Shown: piece after piece, positions 36,288 to 44,836 of the stretch
Layout of the letters: every line of letters begins with the position of its first letter
Position numbering within the stretch: the first letter of the stretch is position 1
Source: Sphingobacterium deserti
GTDB lineage: Bacteria > Bacteroidota > Bacteroidia > Sphingobacteriales > Sphingobacteriaceae
NCBI RefSeq assembly: GCF_000757725.1
Contig: NZ_JJMU01000016.1
Location: 1 to 58,377, forward strand
Length of the DNA: 58,377 nt
Direction: 5' to 3'
Notes under the pieces: model-generated
Database searches by the model: none
What the model saw: the letters and a program-made list of their open reading frames with translations, nothing else
Told to the model about the DNA's origin: nothing
Translations under genes and position numbers: made by a program

Positions 36288-39200
36288 TTAGAATGTCAGA
36301 TTAATACCAAAAGTGATTGTTTTCGGAAGGGCGAGTCCACCATAATCGCCGGGTTCGAGATAGCTACTACTACCGCTCAGGTTTGTGTTTGCCGACTCTG
36401 GATTTACCCCACCATCATACTTATCTTGTCCCCAATAATTTTCTAGCGTAAGGTAGAGACGGCCGCTATTCAATTTCGAATTGCCTCCGAGTCGCAAATC
36501 TTTGAAGTTGTAACCGAAAGTAACGTTCCGCAAGCGCCAATAATCAGACGAGTACAACCAGTCGGTGTTTTTTATTCGCCCGAATGTAGAGTAAGCCTTA
36601 CCTACCCGTCCGTCTCCTGGATCTTCTTCTGATCGCCAACGATCCCGGTAAAAACCAAGCGCATTGTCTGTCGACCCTTGACCAGTTCTGCCCAGCGCAC
36701 GCCCTAGCAAGGAATAGATATGCCCACCCCGTTGTCCTTGAAATAATAGACTGAGGTCAAAATTCTTGTATCGAAAATCGTTCGTGATACCCCACACATA
36801 ATCTGGATTGGGGTGTCCCACGATTACCCGGTCATTGGCATCGATTACACCATCGCCGTTAGCGTCTACATAACGCGGATCTCCAGCGATTTGATTACCG
36901 AAAATAGGAGCACCGTTATTGATATCCTGCTGGCTTAAAATTCCGTCCTGCTGCACCACATAGATCGAATACATCGGTTCGCCGACGCGAAGTATACTGT
37001 GCTCAATATCAAAAGAAGATGGAATTAGGATTTGCTCTTGGTTGCCAATCAACTTCGTAATTTTATTACTATTATTACTAAGATTGAAAGAAGTTGACCA
37101 GGTAAAGTTGGATCCTACAAAATTGCGAGAGGTCAACTCCAAATCCCAGCCGCGGCTCTTTACCTCTCCGGCATTGTCCAGATAGTTGGAAAAACCGGAA
37201 GCAAACATCGCCGGCACATTCAGCAATAGACTGCTGCTCGTACGTTGATACCAATCAAACGATCCGGAAAGACGCGAATTAAAAACTGCGAAATCTACCC
37301 CAAGGTCAAACGTGCGTGATTTTTCCCAGGTAAGATTCGGGTTGATGATGTTTGCTGGCGCTTGTCCAGGAGCCACTGCACCATTGAACGTATAGTTGTT
37401 AAAGCCCAAAACTGATATTCCGCTGTAATCCCCAATATTATTATTTCCAGACTCACCGTAGCTTCCTCGAATCTTGAAGTCATTCAAGAAGGTAAGCGAT
37501 TCCAGGAAAGCTTCGTCAGACACACGCCAACCGGCAGAAACAGACGGGAACCAGCCCCACTTGGTATTGGCACCGAAACGGGATGATCCATCACGCCGCA
37601 AGCTCGCTGAAAAAAGGTACTTATTATCATAGGCGTATTGCAAACGTCCAAAATAAGAAAGCATTAAGTTTTTACTCGCTTCGGTAGATGCAACAGTTCT
37701 CACAGCGGCATTTAGCGTACGTATGGAACTGTTGGTGAAGCCTCCTTGCGAACTGATTGAAGAGATATCCAAGCGATCATAATTATATGCATGCCCTAGT
37801 AAGGCACTGATATTATGTTTATTAATATCCAGATCATAATGCAAGGTATTTTCGTTCACGATAGTTTGCCGGCGATAACCATTTGCCGACCCAGAGGTGG
37901 CGAGATTTGGGTTGTTGATACGGCTGGCCAATGTACCAGATACCGTGTAGGGTACAAAGCTTGTTGCTTGGCGATCGGTATGATCTATATTCAAGGTTGT
38001 CTTAAACGTCAATCTATCCAAAATCTCGTACTGCCCATACATACTGGCTAGCACACGCGCGATTTTACTTTCACCGACATAGTTGTTTAACTTCGCAATA
38101 GGATCATTGGTAGAGACACTCCACGGGTATTTTTCGTTCTCGAAAACGTTAACTGTTCCTGCAGGGTGGTCTTGCACAGGTGACATCGAATAGATTTGAT
38201 GCATAATGTTATCCTTTCCTTCCACACCGGGATCATTGGCCAACGAATAGGTGGGTGCCAAGTTTAATCCAAAAGCCAATTTTTTGGTGGGCTTCACATC
38301 CACATTCGCCCGTAGGGCGTAATTTTTGTAGTCTAAGCCCTTTACTATCCCTTTTTGATCCATATAGTTCCCCGAAATGTAATAGTTTACGAAATCGGTT
38401 CCGCCAGATGCTGCCAATTGGTAATTCTGCACTAAGCCTTTCCGGTAGGCTTCATCCTGCCAATTGATTAAATTAAGCCCAGGAAAGCCCGCTTGCAACC
38501 AGCGGTCATCGTACATAAAGGATGGGTTAACAGTTCCGGGAGATAAGCCTAAAATAGCTCGACGCTGCTCGGTTGTTTGGCTTGCTGTACGTCCGCTACC
38601 GGATGCTACCCACTGCGCATTGATCATCTCGGTGGCGCGGTCAATCCATTCTTCGCCGTTTAACATGTCTAGTTTTCTATATGCTTCCGACATACCTAAA
38701 TAGGTATTGAAGTTCAATCTTGCTTGTCCGGTTTTCCCGCGCTTTGTTGTCACGAGGACAACACCGTTTGCCGCTCTAGATCCGTAGATAGCTGCAGACG
38801 AGGCATCTTTTAGTACTTCAATAGATTCGATGTCATTTGGATTAATATTGTCTAACGGGTTTCCTGTTGCGTAATTGCCAGAACCATTAGGCGAAGAAAC
38901 CGTCAACGGGAATCCGTCAATAACATACAAAGGTTCGCTTCCAGCGGTAATCGAGCCCGAGCCTCGAACCTGAACGCTAAGCCCCTTTCCCGGGATTCCC
39001 GTCGTCTGCTTAACCCGTACCCCTGACATCTGCCCCACCAGCGCTTGATCGACACGTATGACCGGACGCTCTTGCAATCCTTCGGCGTTAAATTTGGAAA
39101 TTGGCGCAATAACATTGGAGCGCCGTTGCGTACCGTATCCGATAACGACCACCTCATCAATTACCTCTTCTTTACTTTTGAGCGTGATGGTTAGCGTTTG

Positions 39201-39467
39201 CAAATCGCCGAGCTGGATTTCCTGACTTTCATATTCAATCGAAGAGAAGAGGAGAATTTCGCCCTTCCTTGCAGATAATTCAAAAGCACCGTTTGCATCC
39301 GAAGATACAGCACGAGTTGCATCGCCTTTAATTGTTATGGAAACCCCCGCAATAGGTTGTTGCGCGGCATCCACGATCTTCCCTTTCCACAATTCTTGAG
39401 CAAAAGCTTCATAGCCGAAGCCAAGCAGAATTGTTAATAGAAAACGAAACAGAATCGTTGTTTTCAT
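36288..39467 (-). CDS. SusC/RagA-family TonB-linked outer-membrane transporter
   Basis: This 1059-residue protein has a signal peptide ending YEAFAQ, a carboxypeptidase D-like domain (about 25-105), a canonical TonB-box region DEVVVIGYGTQRRSNV near residue 104, a plug with LSVQVRGSGSITAGSEPLYVI near 165 and NPNDIESIEVLKDASSAAIY near 210, GSRAANGVVLVTTKRGKTG, and a barrel ending KTITFGINLTF. It is fully canonical, unlike the SusC at 9937-13038. It is the first gene of a two-gene operon with the SusD 4 bp downstream, and has a degenerate copy of the shared direct-repeat motif 78 bp before its start. Confidence 0.96.
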   Translation of the reverse strand: MKTTILFRFLLTILLGFGYEAFAQELWKGKIVDAAQQPIAGVSITIKGDATRAVSSDANGAFELSARKGEILLFSSIEYESQEIQLGDLQTLTITLKSKEEVIDEVVVIGYGTQRRSNVIAPISKFNAEGLQERPVIRVDQALVGQMSGVRVKQTTGIPGKGLSVQVRGSGSITAGSEPLYVIDGFPLTVSSPNGSGNYATGNPLDNINPNDIESIEVLKDASSAAIYGSRAANGVVLVTTKRGKTGQARLNFNTYLGMSEAYRKLDMLNGEEWIDRATEMINAQWVASGSGRTASQTTEQRRAILGLSPGTVNPSFMYDDRWLQAGFPGLNLINWQDEAYRKGLVQNYQLAASGGTDFVNYYISGNYMDQKGIVKGLDYKNYALRANVDVKPTKKLAFGLNLAPTYSLANDPGVEGKDNIMHQIYSMSPVQDHPAGTVNVFENEKYPWSVSTNDPIAKLNNYVGESKIARVLASMYGQYEILDRLTFKTTLNIDHTDRQATSFVPYTVSGTLASRINNPNLATSGSANGYRRQTIVNENTLHYDLDINKHNISALLGHAYNYDRLDISSISSQGGFTNSSIRTLNAAVRTVASTEASKNLMLSYFGRLQYAYDNKYLFSASLRRDGSSRFGANTKWGWFPSVSAGWRVSDEAFLESLTFLNDFKIRGSYGESGNNNIGDYSGISVLGFNNYTFNGAVAPGQAPANIINPNLTWEKSRTFDLGVDFAVFNSRLSGSFDWYQRTSSSLLLNVPAMFASGFSNYLDNAGEVKSRGWDLELTSRNFVGSNFTWSTSFNLSNNSNKITKLIGNQEQILIPSSFDIEHSILRVGEPMYSIYVVQQDGILSQQDINNGAPIFGNQIAGDPRYVDANGDGVIDANDRVIVGHPNPDYVWGITNDFRYKNFDLSLLFQGQRGGHIYSLLGRALGRTGQGSTDNALGFYRDRWRSEEDPGDGRVGKAYSTFGRIKNTDWLYSSDYWRLRNVTFGYNFKDLRLGGNSKLNSGRLYLTLENYWGQDKYDGGVNPESANTNLSGSSSYLEPGDYGGLALPKTITFGINLTF

Positions 39468-39524
39468 AGCCTTAACGTTTTTGTATTGTGTATAGATTTA
39501 TGTGGTTATTATTTACAATGTAGG

Positions 39525-39561
39525 GAGTTAAAGTGAAACAACCGTCCTGCGCTTTCATGCG
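39525..39561 (-). promoter_or_regulatory. Pectin-operon direct-repeat motif, copy 4 (degenerate)
   Basis: On the minus strand CATGA-AAGCG-CAGGA (repeats at 39559-39555 and 39549-39545; the first has one mismatch) precedes GGTTGTTTCAC and a minus-7-like TACATTG at 39522-39516. It lies 78 bp before the SusC start. Confidence 0.5.
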
Positions 39562-39640
39562 TTGCAACAAGAACGTTACATCTTAACCTATTCCTTAACA
39601 ACAAGATGCTATGCACACACGCTGAAAATCATAAACAAAA

Positions 39641-39670
39641 GCGGCCATCCAAAAATCATTGGACGGCCGC
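39641..39670 (-). terminator. Rho-independent terminator of the 48258-39692 operon
   Basis: On the minus strand a 12-bp stem GCGGCCGTCCAA / TTGGATGGCCGC (one mismatch, 6-nt loop) is followed by TTTTGTTTATG. It lies 21 bp beyond the GH106 stop and separates this operon from the SusCD operon downstream. Confidence 0.88.
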
Positions 39671-39691
39671 TTTCACGTTGCTTTACGCAGC

Positions 39692-42430
39692 TTAGTATGC
39701 AAGTAATTTTACCGGACCATGCAAGCCGCTATCCATTATCTGCCAGGAGCTGGCATCGAAGCTCTCGTAGTCTATATTCACGAAGTTTATTTCATGGTAA
39801 TTGCGCCAAGAGACTTTTCTTTTATCTAAATCGCGTACCCGATTGGCCATCAGGTTGGCAACCTCTACACGTATTGTGTTCTTTCCGTTCTGCAGGGCCT
39901 CTCCAATCTCCAATTGAAAGGGATGGGACCATACTATCCCCATTACCTCATCGTTCACAAATACGCGTGCACTTTCACCTACGGTACCCAAGGTCAGGAG
40001 ATAAGACTTGCCCGGTTGCTTATCCAATTGGATGGTCGTTTCGTAGTTTGCGATGCCTGAAAAGCGATTAGCATGTTCGTCCTTCCAAGCTGTCCAAAAA
40101 GAGGGCCGTTGTAACGTGCGGCTTTTCGGTAGTTCCGGCCCACCGCTAATGAACGTTACCTTCCAAGGCTGATTAAAAACGGGAAGTTCCGCCGTTTCAT
40201 TTATGTATCGGTATGGAGTTGCAGTAACCGGCTTGTCGGATATTGCGACAAGCCAAGCATACCCTGAAGGAATCTGTAGCCGGACATTTCCTTCTTTGAT
40301 AGGCAGCGCAAATATTTCCCCTGTCTGCGGGTCTAAAAGGGTACAGCTTGCGCCCAGTGTATTTAACCGGAACATGTCGTCAACCGTTTTGTCGCTATGA
40401 TTCACGAGATAGTAGTATGTTTTTCCCTTCTCAACACGCCTGCTAAATTTCAGGCCCGAACGCACTAAGCGCTCTGCAAAAATCTGTTCTGTTTCCAGCG
40501 CGGAGTGTATATCTTTGGTCAAGTAAACTTTGCCCTTACCATAAGCCGTGTATTGGTTCTCTCCTTCTCTAGAGAACTTTAGTGTAGCACGAAGATCGCT
40601 CAGCTGCTTCCTTCGTTCGTCCACATTATTAAAACCATAAACATCTTGTGGCAATCCTTGAAATATGACGGTTGCACCTTGCTTTGCCAGATCAAGCAAA
40701 TTCGCAAAGGTGGTTTCTGAAAAATACGCACTTTTAGGTACGATCACCGCTTTATAGGGTCGTGCATTCTTCGCCGTTATCAGCCCCTCGCTATCAACAG
40801 TGGTTTGGTCAAGAATTGCATCTGTTACGAAATCAAAACTATATCCGGATTGCTGTAGGGCAACACTCTGTTTATAAAATTCTGTGGGATGCAACCAACG
40901 ATCGACATGGTGTACGCCGAGTGTTTTAAATGCGCCAACCGTATCTTGCCATACATCGTAGATCGGCCAATAGACCAACAGCTCATTATCAGCCCGTGTA
41001 GTTTGTAAAATGGATTGTACACGGGTAATGTATTGGTTGAGCCCGTCCATATGGTTCCACAATGGATTGTTACTGGTAAAATTAACTGATGCATAAAATA
41101 GCCAGCCAGGAAAGGCGACATCTTCCGGCGAATACGTCGTTCCGTGGTAAAAAACATGGTTTACACCGGTCAAGAACAGCTGCTCAACCTCTGGCTTTGT
41201 TTGCGACAATGCAGTTTTGAAATGATCGGTAAGCCAAGTAAAGGTTTCCGATGAAGTATATTTCTTGCCATGTGTATTAGTTGCTGAAGAAGCAAACTTG
41301 AACATCATGGGATCTGGATCTACATTCCGTACATCTGCCGAGTCTCGGCGCAGGTGCGGAATATTAAAGAAGCTGGAACCAAAGGTTTCGCATTCGGCAA
41401 TATCTGTACTGGCGTACAGGTCGATTAGATTTCCCGGCGATCCATGTGCCTGATTGCGAGACAAGGCTCCCCGCTGATGCGCAAATTTAGTGAATGGTAT
41501 CAAAAAATTGTCGCGGAGCACGGCACTCACTACCTCCCGATAGTCAGCCTTCACCCTCGCCTCCCGATCTTTATCAGCGCCCTTTCCCGCAAAATCTAAA
41601 AGGTGGTCTTCCAATTTATAGCTTTTTCGCTTCTGAAACTCTTGCAAAAAACTATCGGTCCAATTGGCGCCATACACTTCATAGCTATCATTAAAAAAGG
41701 AGCGGATGGGGATCTGCCTTTCTTTAAAAGCTTCTGCAAATGAGCTTAGGTAGTGTTTCACCGGTATCACGCCTAAATGATCAAGCGTAAAGCCTTCACC
41801 ACCTGGTGCTGCACGTTTCACCTTTTGCTTCGTGCGACCCGCAAAAAGCGCAATTACGCGCACCGCTTCACTCGTAGTCCATTGCCCAGCTGTTTTGCCG
41901 ATGTATTGATCCAAATTGATCTCTTCGCCATTTGACTTAAACGCGCGAAGCGCCTGCAACTTTGCAAAAGTCTGTTTGCTATCTATTGGCCCAAGTGGGA
42001 AACGTAGCTGGTCGCCCTTCTTCAAAATGATCTCATCCAAGAAAAACTTCGTCGCGGCATCCTGTTCCGTTACTTGCGGTCCTCCAAACGGCCATCCTGT
42101 GCCTAAGTTCATATCTACACCGAGACCTAAGCTGTTTGCTTTCTCAGTGGTGAATGCCAACATATCCATCCAGTCGCCAGATAAATAGGGAATGTAGCGC
42201 GATTCGTATCCTTTTGCACCATAAATGGGCGTTACTTCCACCCCGCCAATCCCGACATCATCAAAGCGCTGCAGCTCGCGTGCTAGGTGAAGTTTGTCTA
42301 CGGCTGAGCCCATCCACCACCAGCGGGTCCATGGTTTCATTTCTTTTGTTACAGTGGGCCATCCTTCCTGTGCGAAAGCAGCATTCAGCACTAAGCCGAT
42401 GAATAGCAACGTTATCCATTTCTTTTTCAT
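39692..42430 (-). CDS. GH106 alpha-L-rhamnosidase, exported
   Basis: This 912-residue protein has a signal peptide ending NAAFAQ and the GH106 start TKEMKPWTRWWWMGSAVDKL, FDDVGIGGVEVTPIYGAKGYE and LGLGVDMNLGTGWPFGGPQVTEQDAA. Later blocks include IRSFFNDSYEVYGANWTDSF near residue 255, HGSPGNLIDLYASTDIAECETFGSSF near 340, and a C-terminal jelly-roll (about 760-910) with GTVGESARVFVNDEVMGIVW and GKNTIRVEVANLMANRVRD. GH106 enzymes release terminal alpha-L-rhamnose with inversion, in RG-I often after removal of the unsaturated uronide. It is the last gene of its operon, 6 bp after rhaM. Confidence 0.93.
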   Translation of the reverse strand: MKKKWITLLFIGLVLNAAFAQEGWPTVTKEMKPWTRWWWMGSAVDKLHLARELQRFDDVGIGGVEVTPIYGAKGYESRYIPYLSGDWMDMLAFTTEKANSLGLGVDMNLGTGWPFGGPQVTEQDAATKFFLDEIILKKGDQLRFPLGPIDSKQTFAKLQALRAFKSNGEEINLDQYIGKTAGQWTTSEAVRVIALFAGRTKQKVKRAAPGGEGFTLDHLGVIPVKHYLSSFAEAFKERQIPIRSFFNDSYEVYGANWTDSFLQEFQKRKSYKLEDHLLDFAGKGADKDREARVKADYREVVSAVLRDNFLIPFTKFAHQRGALSRNQAHGSPGNLIDLYASTDIAECETFGSSFFNIPHLRRDSADVRNVDPDPMMFKFASSATNTHGKKYTSSETFTWLTDHFKTALSQTKPEVEQLFLTGVNHVFYHGTTYSPEDVAFPGWLFYASVNFTSNNPLWNHMDGLNQYITRVQSILQTTRADNELLVYWPIYDVWQDTVGAFKTLGVHHVDRWLHPTEFYKQSVALQQSGYSFDFVTDAILDQTTVDSEGLITAKNARPYKAVIVPKSAYFSETTFANLLDLAKQGATVIFQGLPQDVYGFNNVDERRKQLSDLRATLKFSREGENQYTAYGKGKVYLTKDIHSALETEQIFAERLVRSGLKFSRRVEKGKTYYYLVNHSDKTVDDMFRLNTLGASCTLLDPQTGEIFALPIKEGNVRLQIPSGYAWLVAISDKPVTATPYRYINETAELPVFNQPWKVTFISGGPELPKSRTLQRPSFWTAWKDEHANRFSGIANYETTIQLDKQPGKSYLLTLGTVGESARVFVNDEVMGIVWSHPFQLEIGEALQNGKNTIRVEVANLMANRVRDLDKRKVSWRNYHEINFVNIDYESFDASSWQIMDSGLHGPVKLLAY

Positions 42431-42436
42431 ATATTT

Positions 42437-42754
42437 TTAATCTAGATGAAACACCACGGGCAATGCTGTCGACACGGGCGAGAAATCCTCATTTGTTTCC
42501 ATAATATCCGCCATATATTTCCACCAACGTTGCACGAGTGCTATTTTTCCAAGCTCTTGCGACGAAGTCCCAGTCAAGCGTTGAACGGCAAATAATGAAT
42601 CGGATTCTTCATCAAAAAAAATGGTATAATCAGCGATACCGTTTTCTTTCAAAAGCGTAACCAATTCTGGCCAAATTGCCGCATGCCTTTTTTCATATTC
42701 CGCTTGCATTCCAGGCTTTAGTTTCATCTTAAAAGCAATCTTTTGCATCATCAC
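42437..42754 (-). CDS. rhaM: L-rhamnose mutarotase
   Basis: This 105-residue protein is the size of the RhaM/YiiL family (about 104). It carries MKLKPGMQAEYEKRHAAIWPEL near the N-terminus with the active-site His and Tyr, DYTIFFDEESDSLFA in the middle, and QRWWKYMADIMETN near residue 75 with the double Trp of the substrate pocket. RhaM interconverts alpha- and beta-L-rhamnose in the cytoplasm. It sits between GH105 and GH106, so it would act on rhamnose released by the rhamnosidase. No rhaA, rhaB or rhaD gene is nearby. The start could be any of the first three Met codons; the first is used here. Confidence 0.94.
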   Translation of the reverse strand: MMMQKIAFKMKLKPGMQAEYEKRHAAIWPELVTLLKENGIADYTIFFDEESDSLFAVQRLTGTSSQELGKIALVQRWWKYMADIMETNEDFSPVSTALPVVFHLD

Positions 42755-42829
42755 ATTTTTTATAAAGATCTATTTTCATGCGATTTCCTAAATTTTTAGT
42801 GCCGCAAAATGAGCGTATCTCTCCTTTTT

Positions 42830-43996
42830 TTAGCGTCCGCTTTCCAACAATTTATAGAATTCGGAGCCCGCAAGTAAGAAACATCCCAATCCATAATCTT
42901 CAAAATCCGGTACTGTAGAAAAGCCAAGCGGTTGTCCATCTTTTGGCTCTTTGCCCGTGCCTTGCACATAGCCCAAAAATCCCGATGGGTGCACGGCTTC
43001 GTCAACCATGGCTTGCCATGCTTTATCTAATGCCGGCCGATAAACTGCGGCATCTAAGATGCCTTGATTGATACCCCAAGCCATGCCATACGCAAACAGT
43101 GCGGTGCCCGAGGTCTCCCGACCGCCAAAATTAGTTGGATCATGCAGACTCACGTTCCAAAAGCCATCCTTACGCTGTGCTTTCAGCACCCCTTCCATCA
43201 GGTCTTTAAAATCTTGTAGGTAAACAGCATGGTTCTTTTCATTTTCCGGAATCACGGCCAACACACGTACCAAAGCAGCAACAACCCAGCCGTTACCACG
43301 AGACCAATAGCAGTCTTCACCATTGGGTTCTTGGTAAGGTGGTACAAAATTTCGATCGCGCCACCATAATTTATCCGTTGGATTATACAGGCCACCTCCT
43401 TCTTCGTTTTTGGAGTAGCTATACAGCTTATACATGTAATCAAAATAACGTGGATCATCGAACATCACGCCAAGCTTCGCGAAGACGGGCATCGCCATCT
43501 GAATAGCGTCGATCCATGTCCAATCATCCACCTTGCCCGAATGCATCACGAAATCTATATTCTTTTTAATCGCACGGATTCTTTCTTCTTCCTTATCCAA
43601 TTCGTACAGCTCGAGGTATACCTGCCCGCAAGCTTGGTCGTCGGCGTTTCGTGTTTCTAGGCCGTTCCGCATACCCCAATTGTGCTTTGTTCCCCAATCG
43701 ACGGCATAGTCATAGTAACGCTGGTCTCGATCTATGGCATAGAGCGCCATCAAACCTTCATAGTATACGGCTCTGGTCCATATATTACTGGGTCGCCAGC
43801 GCGTCGTGTAGATTGGCTTTCCGGTATCCGGCCATTTCTCCATGAAATAGGCGTTCGTCGACTGTAACACCTGTAGCACCTCTTGCTTACTTGCCTTAGG
43901 TTTGTGATTTGCCTGGTGTACGTTTGTTAAGCAAGCACTAGATAGCACACTGATCAACAACATCAAACCAAATAAACGTAGCTTTTCTCTCTTCAT
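42830..43996 (-). CDS. GH105 unsaturated rhamnogalacturonyl hydrolase, lipoprotein
   Basis: This 388-residue enzyme has a lipoprotein signal LISVLSSACLTNVH (Cys near residue 22). GH105 landmarks are SNIWTRAVYYEGLMALYAIDRD near residue 68, VDDWTWIDAIQMAMPVFAKLGV near 155 with the catalytic Asp, EPNGEDCYWSRGNGWVVAALV near 220 and DPTNFGGRETSGTALFAYGMAWG near 285. It is close to the GH105 at 23865-25001 along its length, but that one has an ordinary signal peptide, so the two paralogues may differ in location. It follows CE12 by 29 bp and precedes rhaM by 75 bp. Removal of unsaturated galacturonate made by the PL11 lyase of the same operon is the likely job. Confidence 0.94.
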   Translation of the reverse strand: MKREKLRLFGLMLLISVLSSACLTNVHQANHKPKASKQEVLQVLQSTNAYFMEKWPDTGKPIYTTRWRPSNIWTRAVYYEGLMALYAIDRDQRYYDYAVDWGTKHNWGMRNGLETRNADDQACGQVYLELYELDKEEERIRAIKKNIDFVMHSGKVDDWTWIDAIQMAMPVFAKLGVMFDDPRYFDYMYKLYSYSKNEEGGGLYNPTDKLWWRDRNFVPPYQEPNGEDCYWSRGNGWVVAALVRVLAVIPENEKNHAVYLQDFKDLMEGVLKAQRKDGFWNVSLHDPTNFGGRETSGTALFAYGMAWGINQGILDAAVYRPALDKAWQAMVDEAVHPSGFLGYVQGTGKEPKDGQPLGFSTVPDFEDYGLGCFLLAGSEFYKLLESGR

Positions 43997-44025
43997 ATGA
44001 CTTTAGAATAATGCCTGGTGTCAGC

Positions 44026-44820
44026 TTATCTTTTCAGAAATTTTTGTAACCCACTATTTTTGTTATCGGCTAAAAAGCCGGCTAACAGCGCGGCATTCAA
44101 TTCGGCACCGGCCTTAATGGTATGCGTTGCATCTTTTGGCTCAAAATACGTTTCTGCTACCATGGCTTTCCCCGACTTTTCATATTGGTTGATCACCAAA
44201 TCCTGTAGGGGAACAAAAAATGCTGCCGCCTGCTGTGCAGCTTCTCGCGCCCAAATTGCATAGTCAGATCGCTGCACCTTGTCTCCCTCCCAGGCATTCC
44301 GCGGAATTGGTGAACAAATGATCGCAGTTGCACCTTTATCATGCACATTTTTTACAAATCTTCGCAAGTAAAAGCCATAGCTATAAACCATTTCCCGTTG
44401 TTTGAGTAAAGGATTGTTCACTTCTTGATAGGCATCTCCATTGCCTTTGATTGTTCCCCGGGCACGTAGTGTATCTACAATAGGGCTAGCATCGTTGTGT
44501 CCAAACTGCATGATGACATAATCGCCCGGCCGAATGCTGTCTAGCACCTGCTGCCACAGTTTGGGGTTATTGTAAAAAGTTCTGCTGCTCGTTCCACCTA
44601 ACGCACGATTTTCAACGCGTATAGCCGATGTATCGAAGTAGTCGGCTAGGAGACTGCCCCATCCCCATTGCCCGTTATCGCCGTCGCCTCTTCCGCTTTT
44701 TACGGTGGAGTCGCCAATCACAAATAGGGTTGGCCTATCCGGCTTAACAGTAAATCCGCAGGTAACGATCATGCATAAGATGACGAAAGTTTTAATTATC
44801 ACATTTTTTGTAATATTCAT
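44026..44820 (-). CDS. Rhamnogalacturonan acetylesterase (CE12, SGNH hydrolase), exported
   Basis: This 264-residue protein has an N-terminal signal segment (VIIKTFVILCMIVTCGF) and the SGNH blocks of CE12: LFVIGDSTVKSGRGDG near residue 33 with the nucleophile Ser, NGQWGWGSLLADYF near 48, YVIMQFGHNDASPI near 103 with the oxyanion Asn, and EPKDATHTIKAGAELNA near 227 with the Asp and His. CE12 esterases remove acetyl groups from galacturonate in RG-I, opening it for the PL11 lyase encoded just upstream (16 bp). This co-operonic pairing supports an RG-I target. Confidence 0.94.
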   Translation of the reverse strand: MNITKNVIIKTFVILCMIVTCGFTVKPDRPTLFVIGDSTVKSGRGDGDNGQWGWGSLLADYFDTSAIRVENRALGGTSSRTFYNNPKLWQQVLDSIRPGDYVIMQFGHNDASPIVDTLRARGTIKGNGDAYQEVNNPLLKQREMVYSYGFYLRRFVKNVHDKGATAIICSPIPRNAWEGDKVQRSDYAIWAREAAQQAAAFFVPLQDLVINQYEKSGKAMVAETYFEPKDATHTIKAGAELNAALLAGFLADNKNSGLQKFLKR

Positions 44821-44836
44821 TATTTTAGATAGTGTT

